Origin: Solea solea
Taxonomy: Eukaryota; Chordata; Actinopteri; Pleuronectiformes; Soleidae
Assembly: GCF_958295425.1 (NCBI RefSeq)
Contig: NC_081144.1
Location: 22,819,398-22,883,397, forward strand
Length of the DNA: 64,000 bases
Direction: 5' to 3'
Shown here one piece after another: positions 24,490 through 36,575 of the stretch. How positions within the stretch are numbered: the stretch's first letter is position 1; each line of letters opens with the position of its first letter. The position numbers were made by a program, and so were the translations under genes. The notes beneath the pieces were generated by a model, which had not been told where the DNA came from, searched no databases, and saw only the letters and a list, made by a program, of their open reading frames with translations.

Positions 24490-24900
24490 GTATTTCATTT
24501 TTTGGTTAGTTTTTTTAATCAATTTTTCCTGTTTTTATGTCTAATGTTTTCCGTGGTAATTTTTCCCCCCCTGATTTTCGGAGTAATTTTTTTCTGAATT
24601 ATCGAGATACTTGGAACATTCGCGAGAATCTCCAACCTGTAAACCAAGTAAAACTTGATTAAACTAAAAAAGCCGTCCATTGTGTTACCATTAAATCAAG
24701 CTCTCACTAAAGGAATGAATGTGTTTATTGGTTCAAATGCTCTCTAAACTTAGAAAAAAAAATGATTCAGTAAATTAGAAAAAAAATTAATCCGAAAAAG
24801 AGAAAAAAGAAATTACCCTGAAAAACAGACCAAAGAAATAAATTACTCAGAAAAACAGAAATTATGAAAAACAAACCAAAAAAAATCTAATTAAGAATGC
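24490..24900 (-). mobile_element. Inverted, deleted copy of the 9826-10790 element
   Basis: Read on the - strand it repeats the TCTGTTTTTC(G/A)GAGTAATT units, the CATTCATTCC phrase, the GGACGGCTTTTTTAGT core and the TATCTCGATAATTCAG end of the element at 9826-10790. About 200 bp of the core is missing. It also lacks the 380-bp MITE, so it shows the unoccupied site for that insertion. Confidence 0.75.
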
Positions 24901-27900
24901 TAAGATAAAAGGGTAGGTTGCTTTTTCCAAATGCATACACAGTGAAATATGGTGTTGTGTCAATGTCAAATAAAAAAAATGACATGCAGTATGTATAATG
25001 TAAATAAATACAAATGATACACTCAAATAAGGACACAAAAATCTGATTTATGATATCAGTTGTGTCGTGGATTATCAGTTAAAGGCTCGACACATCTCTC
25101 TCTCTGCTTCCATTTACCTTACAGGACCTTTATAATCTGGTGGTCGTTTGCCTGATAATGTTTGATTAAGCTTCCACTTTCCACCTTTGCCATAGATCCA
25201 GATGTGAACTCTGCTGTCAGTATCAGGGCTTTTATTTACACCAGGCAGACAGTCCTGAATTAGCTTATGCCCTCAGTGAACTATAGGCCAGAAGAAGATT
25301 TTTTGGTATTTGTCAGATTATGGGAAAAAACTTACTTGTGTGTTTTATTGATGTGCTGCACCTTATGCAAAACAGCCCTGAGGCCATGTTGCCAAAAAAT
25401 GTGTTTATCTTAATGTATTGGTCATGATCTCATGACTCTTAGTTCAAGAATGCATTCAAAAACAACTTTAGTAAACTAACTCCCAAAGAGTAAAACAGTG
25501 GTGTTTTTTTATAATACTAGAAATAAAGTCAAAAACACGAGTGCAGCTGAGAGCCTTTTATTCACCATAAAAACTCCAAATGACTTTGACTTTTTGGCCC
25601 ATTTTCTCCCTACTTTCATTCGTCTCCCATTATCTTTTGTTACTTTTTAAGCTTACACCCATGAAAACAGTCTCTACTTTGACACTTCCAATGACTGTCA
25701 TTACATCTGACATAAGAAATCAGCAAGTCTCCATGACGGCTCACCAAATAAGGACAAAAGTGTCCAACAGGCACCCATGCACGTCTCCTTCGCCCATGTC
25801 TATGTGCATAAATGTCACCTTGGTGAAATGATTGAACGCCAGCAAGACATATTGGGTTTTTTTTCCCCTTACGTTGCAGAATATAAGAGGTTATGAATTG
25901 GAATTCCAGCCTCTGCAACCATACAAGACATGCAAAGGGTAAAATTTCTGACTCAAAATTCAACATAAATATCTTTGGCTGAGGTTTGTACTTCCCAGTT
26001 TAAGTAAATAAAACACGCCCTTTAACCATAACGTGGAGTTTGCGTTGTAAGCTATGGCTGCTCCAACATCTGTCCCACATTACATCATTTCATCCACATT
26101 TAGGTCAGGCCCTGGAACACTTTGCACACTCACTTTGTTGTCAGAGTCTTTTGTCTCACCTCCTCTTCCTGCTCGCCTGTCCATCTGTCCTGAGACTGTG
26201 CTGATTGGTTATTTAACTTTCATGGGGGGGGTGGGGGGGGGGCAGTGGAGTAGCAGCCATTGTCCACCAGCTCCTTGTACACTTGCTGGTGTATTCCCTG
26301 CACATTCTCCCAGATTACCACACACTGTTGTTGCTTAGCCTCCCCTCTGCCAGTGTATTTCACCAATAAACCTTCATGGGTTTAAAAAAAAAAAAACGTC
26401 CTATCAGTTGCACACGACCTTTGAATAAACCCTAAACTACAGCAATCAATGTTGATGTATAAACAATGGCTTGTTTGTGTGTGTGGATGAAACTGAGAAA
26501 CCCACAGGGTTCCCAATTTTTGTGTTCAAGTTTCTTCTCACTGTGGTTTATCATCATTCCCAGGGCCAGCCCTTCATATAGGGCGATGGGCCCTAAGCAA
26601 AATTTGATTTTGGGGCCCATTATCAATCAATCAAGAGTAAAACAGCACATGACATCATGCTTCTGCACAGTTATTGCAGTATTGCAGGCATCATCCCGAT
26701 GTCAGCCTGGCATGGTCTTACCCTTGAATTGGCTTTAATCGTAAATGGTAAGAATCTCGTTTTGTGTTGATTTTCACTGAGTATTAAAAATGGCACAATA
26801 CTAAGAGGTGAAAATCGTGTCAACTAAACCAACAAAATAAAACAATGCACTGTGCATTTATTGCCACCATAAAAATTACATTACTGCAATGTGCAAAAGT
26901 GCAACAATAACCCTTTATCACCGAGCGTATTGCAGGCGACGGGTTTTCGCAAGCGCACTTTGCATCGCCGTAATTACGGGGGGTATTACGGTAATTTCAC
27001 TCTCGCTGTTGTAAGAAGCCGGTGAATCAGTGTCTTACCGGAGAGGAGAGAATTGGAAAAACTGCCTGTACATAATTTTCCATATTTTGGCTAGTGTTTG
27101 CACATAGAGACAAAAAAGCAAACAAATGTTATTGTAAATATGTTTTATAGTCAAATTCAAATTGAACACGCAAAATCTGGTGTTCCTGTACAACTACCTT
27201 GTTTTTCTTCATTTTCAATTGTCAATACACTATTTTGACATGCAAATATTGAACGTTATTCTGGGGGAAAATGGGCAAAGTCACTTTGCTACATGACATT
27301 TTCTGGCTCTTTTATGGTTAAAATAAGCAAAAATAAAATAAAGTCCAGGCATACATTCGGCATTCTTAGGTGTTAAAGGGTTAAAGAGCTACAAAAAATA
27401 ATATAACAATTATATTATATCATTAAATAAAAATAAAAATAACACTACAATGATTCACAAACAAGTACAAATGCACAAAAGTCATAGAAATGTGTGTTAA
27501 ATGTGCAAAAGACTCACTGTTATTGTCATATACAAACGATAAAACAGTTAGTAGTTGGTTGTGACCATAAGGAGTTAAAAGAAGAGTACAGTTGTCAGTC
27601 ATAATAATAGTCACTGGCCACAGATTGATCCCAGCATGCCAGGCACAGGGAGAGCAGTGTCCTTACAGAGAACTATGAATCAGTGAGTTCCCAGTTCTGT
27701 GTAATATTCATATATTTCAATAATGCCCTATGTTTGAGGAGCTGGGTAAGTCAGGTATCAGCTCGTTCCCAGTGTTTGGCTTCACGCCTCGTCCTTTTAT
27801 GTAATGGTGCCCTTTGGTCTTTGTGTGATTTCATCAAAGTGGCTATGTGTTAGACAGCATTAACATCATGGAAGCAAGCTGCTGTTTAATCCTGTAGAAG

Positions 27901-28469
27901 AAAACTGAAGTAAAGAGGGAGGGTGAAAGAGAGCAGGTGAGAAAAGTACAGGGAACTGAAAGTTAAAAATCAAGGACAACTTCTTAACAGGGCGGTTAAA
28001 CTGTAAAGAAGGACAAGAACAAGCTTCACGGAATAATAAGAATAACTAGACCTGCAAGCAGAAACTTGTTGTGTCAGTGCCATTAAGTATTCAAATAAAG
28101 GAGTAATCATCCTGACATGCAACCAAGATCAAAATTATGATTAAAAGTTGTTTTTTTATGATAACCGAGTCATGTAAAAGCTATATCAAAAACTTTTATA
28201 GAAGGATATGATACAATTGCCAAGCCATCCTCAAAGATGATTTGCAGGTCAGTGAAATATCAATCGCCTGAACTAAAACAGTAATCTGTTTTATCCATTT
28301 GGATTCAATTGGGAGACACTTTGTTTCATCTTAATATTTTTTAGATTATTCCACATGCAACGGAAGTGTGAAAACTAAAAATATTCAACTGTCAAAGACA
28401 TGTTTGACCACATTATACACTGACATAGCACCAAGATGCTAATTAGGTGTTTTAAGTGATTAACCACCC

Positions 28470-28500
28470 CCTCTCTCTCTCTCTCTCTCTCTCTCTTCAG
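28470..28500 (+). promoter_or_regulatory. TP53INP2: CT-microsatellite polypyrimidine tract and 3' splice site
   Basis: About 13 CT units run into TTCAG at 28500, forming the acceptor of the exon carrying the start codon. Confidence 0.8.
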
Positions 28501-28773
28501 GCCTTTGCTCCAAACCAAGTGAAACCTTACATTTGCACTACAGAAGCCTGTCCACCCCTGTTTGTTCATAAAACCGAGATCCAGCAAAGGGCTTCAAAAG
28601 AAAAGGAATTGCATTTGTTAAAGAAGAAAAAAGAAAAAGAAAAAAAAAAGCAACAAGTGATACATAAACATAACTAAGAAATTCAAGAAGGCAGCTAAAC
28701 CTTTTTTCACCCTCTTTGGACAACAAATAAGCACCCGAGTCATCAACTCTTGGCAGTTCAGGCAGAGTCAGTC
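28501..28773 (+). other. TP53INP2: TP53INP2 5' UTR, part of coding exon
   Basis: Sequence between the CT-rich acceptor and the ATG. It is A-rich with several stop codons in frame upstream, and it includes an AAG/AAAAAG stretch at 28620-28650. The start codon context (GTCATGT) is weak, but the downstream MFQRL N terminus is diagnostic of the family. Confidence 0.7.
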
Positions 28774-28897
28774 ATGTTCCAGCGTCTGAGCAACCTGTTG
28801 TTTGGGGAGGTGGAGGAAGTGGCAGCCGAGCTGAAGGGACCCAACCCCTGTGTGACGGAGGCTGACGAGGAGGGATGGATGCTCGTCAATCTGCCTG
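28774..28897 (+). CDS. TP53INP2: TP53INP2 coding exon 1 (residues 1-41)
   Basis: Encodes the conserved N terminus and the LIR (W35-M-L-V38). The donor is CCTG-GTGAGT at 28898, and the intron is phase 1. Confidence 0.93.
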
Positions 28898-30782
28898 GTG
28901 AGTCTCAGCAGAGGGAGGGCGGGGCATCTGGAAAATATGTGCATGTCTGTTAATACTGACATCGGTGTATAAGTTTGAATAAGTGTGCACTGGCAGTAAT
29001 GATGGGTGGGGGTGAAGAAACAGTCAGGGTGTGGCTCAACTGCAGTGTTGCGTGCCCATATGTCGGCTGAAGGGGAAAAGCTGTTAGCGCACCAGAATGT
29101 GGAAACAAACCTCCTTCCTCTTTGTTGATGACCTCGATTGTGACAAAAATTAAAAAAAAAAGGCAATTACTGAGTATGAAATTCTGCTTTGCCTGTTCAA
29201 AAGCCAAGCAAACATTCCGAAGCAACATAAAAGTGCCTCTCTGGCAGAGTCAAGATAATTAACCACCACCTTAGAGGGTCAGCACAACTAATGATATGAC
29301 TCTTTTATGTTCTGTGTTTCCTTACCCCCCTCTTCTTCCTACCCCCCTCCAATTTTTTAAACACCCTTACATTCCCCACACTGGTGTGTGTGCGTGCGTA
29401 TGTGATCCTTTTAAAATTTGCCCCCTCTTCAACATGCATTGCTTGACAAAATTTGGTCATTTTTTTTACAACCTGGCCCTTCCACCTGTCTTTTTTTTTT
29501 TAATTGGCTGTCCCTTACCTGATGTGCTCAGGAGGGTCTGACTGCATGTTGCGGGCAGAGGGTGAGACCGGAGCACCGCCGATTGCACGTTCAACCCCCG
29601 ACAGTAGCCTTTCCCATCATCAAGACACACATGCAAGGACTGAGTGTCTGACCCCTATTCCCCACCCGTCTCGCAAGCGCCGTAGGACATATAAAGGTCA
29701 GGCGCGGATTGCGGTGGCATCATCGAACCCTCTGTCTTTCACTAGAGCTAGCCCATCAGTGACCCTGCCAAGGCGGGCCAGACTGTCCACACCCTCGTCC
29801 ACCCCGTCAATGTCCCCTGGCTCTGGGAGTGAGTGTGGGAGCAGTGGGGGTAGCAGTAAGGCAGGATCAGAGAGAGGCTGCATGGATGAGAGCTGGTTTG
29901 TCACCCCTCCCCCCTGTTTCACTGCAGAAGGCGCCACGGCCGAGGCCAGCCCGATGGAGGACCTGCTCATCGAGCACCCCAGCATGTCTGTGTACGTGTC
30001 GCCAAACAATTCGTCCATGGTCTCCAACGGCAACCTGTCTGTGGTGGGAGAGGAGAGCGTGGTCAGCCTGGCGAGCAGCATGAGGTGAGAAACAGCGCTT
30101 TTGTTTATGCTAGCAGCATTTTTGGGTCAAATCTTATCTTGTCCAGACGAGGGTTTCCGCTCTGTGTGAGACGTTATCTGTGCCCACAACAACACACCTG
30201 ACAAATACTCTAAGTAATACAACAAGCTGGAGTGACATCCCCCCTCCCCCGAGTTCCCCGCTTTCTAGTTGAGAGGTTGGAAACACAAACGAAACTGGGG
30301 CTAGCCATTGTTAGCCATTGTTAGCAATACCAATTCCAATCAAAACACAATGTTCTATATCGTATTTTGCACACTAAACAGAGAAGCAACATGTCTATGG
30401 ATGAGAACCGCTTCCAGCGATACTTTCACATGGCGGGGCAGCTAACAACTTGCTAGCTTGTAGTGTGGCCAGGCCAGGATTTCCCTGTGATACCAAATAC
30501 AGGCGTTTCGTCCCAGCTGCGGGACGACATTCCACAAGCGATAGTGTGCAAGATAGCCTCCGATATTAGCCATGGTTGATGGTGAAAGAAGCAGAACTAC
30601 CTGTTCTGTTAGGCAAACACAAAAAAACTAACTTCACTGTGTATGTATGTCTGGTCATAGAAAAAGTCCAGTTAGCATTACATAACTGGCTCACGTAAAC
30701 AAACTTAACAGACCTTAGCCTAGTCCAGTTTGCACTAGTAGTTGTTAGCATTGTTAACTGCTCACATGCTCACAACTATCAC

Positions 30783-30822
<40 letters not shown>

Positions 30823-31097
30823 CCTACAGCAGAGTGACTGAGCCAGCCGCTGCCCCCGCCACCCGCACCACCATGCCCACCAGGGTGAGCCGTGGAGCAG
30901 CTGCCCAGGCTGGAGCCCTGGCTAAGGTCACCCAAGTGGCCAGGGTCCAGCGTAGCAAAGCTCGCATTGAGAGGCGCCATCTGGGCCGCAACCGCATCCA
31001 ACGCCAAAACCGCACCAGGGAGCAGGTGCCACGTCACGCAGCCCACGTCAGAAACACCTTCCTTCACCAGCCCAGCAAGCGTAACGTCTGCCACTGA
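28774..31097 (+). CDS. TP53INP2: TP53INP2, tumor protein p53-inducible nuclear protein 2 (DOR); complete, three coding exons
   Basis: CDS exons are 28774-28897, 29532-30084 and 30830-31097, making 314 codons and TGA. The introns are phase 1 and phase 2. Family marks are the MFQRL start; an LC3-interacting region EEGWMLV with Trp35 at the same index as in mammals; a basic RKRRR (89-93) that could act as a nuclear signal; the signature SWFVTPPPCFTAEG (162-175); the signature MEDLLIEHPSMSVYV (183-197); and a basic C-terminal helix region with RIQRQNRTRE. The family shuttles between nucleus and autophagosome. It binds ATG8 proteins through the LIR, promotes autophagosome formation and co-activates nuclear receptors. 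The human protein is about 220 residues. The extra length here is a Ser/Pro/Thr-rich insertion at about 45-155. A start at 28774 is preferred because no ATG lies upstream in frame. The paralogue TP53INP1 is less likely given the C-terminal sequence and the NCOA6/GGT7 neighbours. Confidence 0.95.
29532..30084 (+). CDS. TP53INP2: TP53INP2 coding exon 2 (residues 42-225)
   Basis: The acceptor GTGCTCAG ends at 29531, and the donor GAG-GTGAGA is at 30085. It carries the basic stretch, the Ser/Pro/Thr-rich insertion and both central signature motifs. It ends in phase 2. Confidence 0.93.
30785..30829 (+). promoter_or_regulatory. TP53INP2: CT-microsatellite polypyrimidine tract and 3' splice site
   Basis: About 17 CT units lead into TTGTCCTACAG at 30829. 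This is the second acceptor of this gene made from a CT repeat. Confidence 0.8.
30830..31097 (+). CDS. TP53INP2: TP53INP2 coding exon 3 (residues 226-314)
   Basis: Arg/Ala-rich C-terminal region ending NVCH and TGA. It includes the helical basic segment followed by QRQNRTRE, which is shared across the family. Confidence 0.93.
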
Positions 31098-33607
31098 ACC
31101 CCCAACACACAGGGGGCGTCGTTCACTCTGAGGGCATTAGACACACGTGATAAAAATATATTGACCCACCGCATATTCACGTCCATTTCTGCACATTATA
31201 TCACATTAACTCAGATACCAGTAGACCAGTAGCTCTGATGGATGTTTTTGGTTATAGACAAAGATTTATGCCCCGCTCTGCTCTCATGAACCGAGTCCTC
31301 TGAGTAGTTAGATCTTTATTATACTCTGTGTCCATTGCAGTATCCAAACAACAACAAAAAAAATCTTCAAAATATTTACACAGGCTGTACTTAGTAACAA
31401 TAATGTCTGAAAAACTGCAAAAAAAAATAGCTTTATTAGTTTTTCTTTCTCGCTCAGTCAAATATTCTCTATTATCCCACTTTTCTTCAAGGCATGTTTT
31501 TGTCCAATCAGCCATGACGTCTCCATGAAGCTTCTTAAATGTGGAGATAATGATTTGAAGTTATAATATTTTTCTTTTTGATAAAGGAACAGGTCTTTTT
31601 CGTCGGAGCCACGTGAGACAGAGTTAAAGTAACTTCTTTAATTCTATCAAAATATCATTTTGATGTTGTTTAGTTTAGGTGGAGGGGAAAAAAATACCGT
31701 GTGCGAGTGACGAGAGGGACGGGACAATCACGAGACACTTGTTTGCCCTTCGGCTTCGTCATTAAAGATGTGGCAACCTGTTGCATCATGGGCAAACAAA
31801 AGTGCTGTGAGAATCCTCTCTTCTCACTTTGAGAAGGTTGAGAGGAAGTCGAGGGTGGTGCTGCGTTGAAGAGTGCGAGCAAAACAGACTAAAGAGTAAA
31901 GAGAAATGGCACAGTGGGTTTAGAACTCCACTGTGGGTCGTGTGAACTGGTCACAGGAAAGTTGTGTAACCCTGAGAGCAGCCTGTGAAGGTGCAGCCAC
32001 AGTAAATCCAATGGGAAATCCCGCTGTGTGATATCAACGACTGTGAGCGCAGCACATGAATGCAGCGCTTGCCTCTGGGTTACAAGGTATGTTAGGTTAT
32101 AAGTAAGTAGAGAGCGGGTTATTCAGGGGCGTTGCAACAGGGCAGGCAAAGCAGGGGGGCCCCCCCTATGTGAGCAGCTGATTACTTCAAGGGCAATTCA
32201 TGATTTCCACTCATGTCCGCGACAGTAGAATTTGTCCAAATACAGTCTTATACGTCTATTAAGCAACTAAACTGTGTCAATAAGACGTTTGTGGTAATGC
32301 AATAGTTGACAAACTAAAAAGCATTACATCACAGATGGTAACGCCTAAATGAATCGCTTTGAAGCTCATTCAAACCAAACTTTACCAAGTTATATGAAGA
32401 CAACTTGCTTTTACTTTTTACTTTTTTACTTTAGTTGAATGAACTTAATTCATTTGGGTGTCAGTTAAATTGAAGTAGTATTTTTAAGTTTTGTCAAGCA
32501 GCCGTTTTTGGCCAGTATTGGACCACAAAGGATGTTTAAAGGATCTCGAACATCCGCGGTGTCACGCTCATTTTTCTATGATGAGGCAAATTTCCACGTT
32601 TTTGACGTAGAACATTTGTATCTTCCTGCCTCTTTGCATTGACTTTGTATTTAATCCCCAATAAATGTCAGTCGATTGCTTTTTTCCTTCCTAATTTCAA
32701 AGTGGAAATGTATGAATTATGCTTAAAGACAGTTGCTTCAATAGTGGGCCCCCACAGTCCTTTGAAACGCTCCTGGCGGTATTGGCGTTAACTCTTTATT
32801 TTGTTTTGTGACTCTTGTTTTCAGCTGGTTTAGTTCTGTTACTCCTAACATTCGTTTTTAATTCAAGTCTCTCTCTGTGTCTCTGTGGTTCCGACAAAGA
32901 ATAGAACAAAAACCTGCTCCTGTCAGACAAAGAGGAAATATAATGTCTGGCTTTTAAAAGCCGACACAAAAAAAACAAAACAAAAAAAGAAGAAGAAGAA
33001 AAAAAACACAAAAAACAAACACTGCTTGGTGGTCGTTCAATTTGTTGTTTGTACATTGAAGTAAAGTGCCCGGCACACACGGAGTCACACTCGCCCAGCT
33101 GTGTGTGCTGTGTTAGTCGTGTGAACATCAGAAAGAAAGTGCGTCGTCTATTCGTTTCTCTCGTTAGAAGAACAGTCCCTGACTTCCACGGACGCAGAGG
33201 TAAAAAGGAAGCCAACTTAAATCCCGACTGCAAACATCTTCCCCACTCATCCTGCTCATCAAACTGTCTGTCCCTGTCCCATCAGCATATCCCACTCGAA
33301 CAGTGTCCACCTAAAGATCTAGCTTACTGATATGTGTTCTACAACAATAGTAAACAATGGTGCTGAAGTGTATACTAATGTTTGTAAATTATTTGAGACA
33401 TGGATGTAAGTTTGCACTGTTTGTTTTGTTTGGTTTTTTTTTGGTTGTGAGTCCCAAGTTTTAGCAGTGTGCCGTGTGCTTGTTTTTAATTCTTGTTTTA
33501 AACTTTCTTTTTCTTTTTGTTTGACTCGAACTGTGTGTGTGAGAAGGTGTAATGACACATAAACTGCTAGAAACTCTTATGAATAATGGTCATTTATTTC
33601 TCTTGTA

Positions 33608-33685
33608 AATATATATATATATATATCTATATATATATATAAAAAAAAGAAAAAAAAAGAAAGAAAAGAAAGAAAAATAATTTAT
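33608..33685. repeat. (TA)n and A-rich tract
   Basis: TA dinucleotides at 33608-33640, followed by AAAG/AAAAG repeats. Confidence 0.85.
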
Positions 33686-35102
33686 TATGCTTCGTTTAGA
33701 TGTCAAAAAGCCTCTCAGGATTGATGAGAATCCTCTCTCTGCCTCACCTCTGAGGGCACTTGGGTGGCGTTTTTCACCACACAGAGCAGCACAAGACTCA
33801 AAGCTGATGTGCCATAGGAAACGCTGCCCTCCAGAGGCTCCTTTTAACACTGCATCTGCTGTACAGATGCTGGCGAGGATGCAGTACAATCTTTGCTGAC
33901 CGCACGTGCGTTCAAGAGACATTGAGACTTGGGCGTCTGGGGAATTTGTTTGCATTTTGTCTGGGAAACGTTCTCTGCCTGTTCATCTAGAAAAAAGAAA
34001 AAACCCTGATAAACCATTTTCCCTTTGACTCTTGTTGCTTTTCTGCCACAATATCCTTATAAATGTCTGTCAATTTACAGTCTGACTATGAAATAATGGT
34101 GTATCCCTGTCGATTCCTCTGTGTAGTGAGCAAATGCATCTGAGGTGAATATGCACGCACCCACATACACATACATAGTGAGGACACTCATGGACGCGAT
34201 CCCTAAAGTCTCTAAACAGCTCTTTTATGGTGTATCTGAAAGTGGGAACCAGACCAAAATGTCCTCACTGTCCCAAAACATGTCCTGATGTCCTATAGTT
34301 TACCGATCTGACTGGTAGTTTGGCCTTGTCACGCTCTCGTAGACACAATAATAAGTCTGTTTGAAACTGTATAATATCACTCATGTGTGTGTGCGTGTGT
34401 AAAAACCACCACTGATTCCTGTGCCGCTGCAAACCTGTCATGTTTTCCTCCATTTCTTTTTATGTCAACCCCCATTTTTCTAACCAGTTTATGTTTGTTT
34501 TTTAAAAAAAAAGGAAAAAAAAGAAGTGTTCTTTCTTGGGCGTGTGGAGTAAGAGTGAATGTCATTCAATAATTAGGGGGAGAGGGGAGTGGTCTGTGTA
34601 TACGTACGACCTATGACATGAGAGATGTGTGAAAAAGGATGAGGCAGGATACAAAATAGTTTATATTATATTTAAAAAAAAGAAAAAGATTAATGTATGA
34701 GAAAAACACAATAGAATATGCTTGTATTTTCCCCGTGATAGGTATTGGAACATTTCTCCACCGTTCGGATGTTCAATGAAGTGCTGAATGTCTGGGGCTT
34801 TCATCTGTTTTTGTTGTGCCCTGAAATAATGGCAGCTTTTAAACACTTGGGTTTTTTGTTTTCACCCATGTTACGTCTGAACTAGCACAGCCACCCGTGA
34901 AAATATATAGAGGCATATAAAAAAATGTTGGTGTATCTATCTATGGTGATTGTGCCTTTCACTAACTCTGCATGGTTTTTGTGATGTATGGACTTTTCCA
35001 TCCCCACGGTGGGCGAGTTGTCCACCGACAGGCAAGACTATGCAAGAGTCAGCGGATGGCTTTTTATCCAGCATCCATTCAGAAAACACAGGCACCCGCC
35101 AA

Positions 35103-35129
35103 AAACAACAACAACAACAACAACAACAA
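35103..35129 (+). repeat. (AAC)n microsatellite
   Basis: Nine AAC units directly before the AATAAA at 35131. The frames on both strands encode only poly-Gln or poly-Cys. Confidence 0.9.
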
Positions 35130-35130
35130 T

Positions 35131-35136
35131 AATAAA
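35131..35136 (+). terminator. TP53INP2: Poly(A) signal AATAAA, probable TP53INP2 distal site
   Basis: A canonical hexamer followed about 20-30 bp later by a GT/T-rich stretch (CTTGTGTCATT). Confidence 0.5.
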
Positions 35137-35283
35137 CACTCAGGTTAACGCCTGAATCTTGTGTCATTATTTCCATCACGCAGGACACACAGGATTATAG
35201 TTTAGAGTAGAGACTGAGTTCTGTTCTCCAGAGTATTCAGAACATTACTTTCAGCTAGAAAGGTGACTTTTTTTTGGCGTTAA

Positions 35284-35856
35284 AGGGCCACTTCACGCCA
35301 AAAAAATACAGTTTTTTTTGTCCTAATGTTCAGCGATAAATGTGTTATTTCAACATCAGACAGTGGATCTGAGACACATGTCAGAGTGGAGGCAGTTGGG
35401 ATTTTTATTAAATTAACAAAAGGTCGACGTCAAAGTCACTTCCTGAAAATAAAATAAAATCCCTACGCCGCTCTTCAATGTGTTTCTGTCAGTTAGAAAG
35501 TAAGTTTTTTTATTTTATTATTTATTCATTTGATTTCTTCCAGATCTTTGACTCATAAAACTTGACCGAAACACAGTAAAGAGCAGTGTATTGCTTTTAT
35601 TTGATTTTATTGTAAAGGAATTTTTTATTTTTATTTTTTTTTCCATCCCAGCTCCCTCTGTCGTTGTGGGAAGGATGAGACATGTCTCTCAGACGCACTG
35701 TCTGATGATCGAATGACAACTTTATCTCTTGCCTTTTATTTATTCTGTACAGCACTTTATTTTCAGCACCATTGTGGTTTGTTTAAAGTGCTTAACAAAT
35801 AAAGTTGGACTGGATTGGATCTCTGGAAATTAGTTAAAAAAAAGTGAAGTGGCCCT
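35284..35856. mobile_element. TTAA-flanked MITE, 573 bp (Kolobok/piggyBac-like)
   Basis: The ends are AGGGCCACTTCAC and GTGAAGTGGCCCT, perfect 13-bp inverted repeats. Both are bordered by TTAA (35280-35283 and 35857-35860). TTAA targets are used by Kolobok and piggyBac elements. The AGGG start fits Kolobok better. The interior is non-coding and carries a LINE-like tail at about 35735-35820 (GTACAGCACTTTA, AATAAAGTTGGACTGG), suggesting a secondary insertion or capture. Confidence 0.8.
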
Positions 35857-35959
35857 TTAACTTGTCAATGTGATGTTAAAACTGGGTTACTTTTATGTTG
35901 GTGCCTTAAAAATGTTGCCGTTGCCTCCATCTGTCATGACATAAAACATATAACTTCCA

Positions 35960-36055
35960 GTTAAAAGTGTAAACGATTTTAGTCAAACTAAGACAGTAAT
36001 CCGGTCATGTAAACACGTTAGTTCGACTAAAATCGAGTTAGTCTTAGTCGCCGCA
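35960..36055. mobile_element. Fragment of the GTCGGACTAA MITE family
   Basis: ATTTTAGTCAAACTAAGACA and AGTTCGACTAAAATCGAGTT phrases match the palindromic core seen near 22030-22200 and 57855-57990. Confidence 0.55.
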
Positions 36056-36465
36056 TGCGTGAAGATCCAGTAAAATAGAAGCACTAAAGCTTAAAATGGA
36101 ACACAAGCTGTACTTGAATTCATTATTGACATCCTTAGAGCTAATAATGCGATTACTTTCTGCATAAAACCAAAGTTGGGTGTGGTAATGCTGTCTAAAT
36201 ATGTGAATAGGTGTGGTTCCACCATTCAAAACATGGACTCGTTTACTGACAGCGGTGAGTGGCTTTTTTCCTTTCCACAGGGCCACACTGACACACATGA
36301 AGCAAGGTTTTGAAGAAATAATAATCATTAAACCCATCTTTATATACTTGCAGTTACTTTGTGTACAGGTGACACAAAGGTCTGGATGGTTCTTAACTAT
36401 TAACAATTAAATTTGAATGAAAAGAATGAAAAGACAGGGGTGATGTCTTTTGGTGGAACCACTTT

Positions 36466-36575
36466 GTGAGCTTTTATGCCTTTTATTTATTCCGTCTTTT
36501 ATTTAGCACTTTGGTCCAATGTGCTTGTTTTAAAAATCGTTACAATATAGTTGAATTGGATTGGATAACAGACTT
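36466..36575 (+). mobile_element. LINE 3' tail fragment
   Basis: TTTATTTAGCACTTTGGTCC and ATATAGTTGAATTGGATTGG phrases match the 3' tails near 8150-8200 and 35740-35815. Confidence 0.5.

Larger units (their letters stand above)
23138..28500 (+). other. TP53INP2: Probable 5' UTR intron of TP53INP2
   Basis: Bounded by GTGAGA at 23138 and the CTCTCTTCAG acceptor at 28500. It contains a CA tract (23917-23944), the inverted composite element (24490-24900), G-rich runs at 26224-26241 and AT-rich filler. Open frames at 23426-23899, 25580-25966 and 26054-26338 have no recognised domains and are not called genes. Confidence 0.45.
31098..35155 (+). other. TP53INP2: Probable TP53INP2 3' UTR
   Basis: About 4 kb without a gene, ending near an AATAAA at 35131-35136. 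The last 300 bp (about 34850-35155) has a balanced composition and may be conserved. It contains an A-rich/AT block at 33600-33690 and an AAC tract at 35103-35129. The human gene also has a 3' UTR of several kb, but polyadenylation could occur earlier (an AATAAA lies near 32661). Confidence 0.5.

Noticed and set aside
25640..25966. 108-codon - strand frame
   Set aside because: The translation matches nothing I recognise, and it overlaps a + strand frame of equal quality in repeat-poor intronic sequence.
29698..30081. 127-codon - strand frame opposite TP53INP2
   Set aside because: It is the shadow of TP53INP2 coding exon 2, which carries the conserved family motifs on the + strand.
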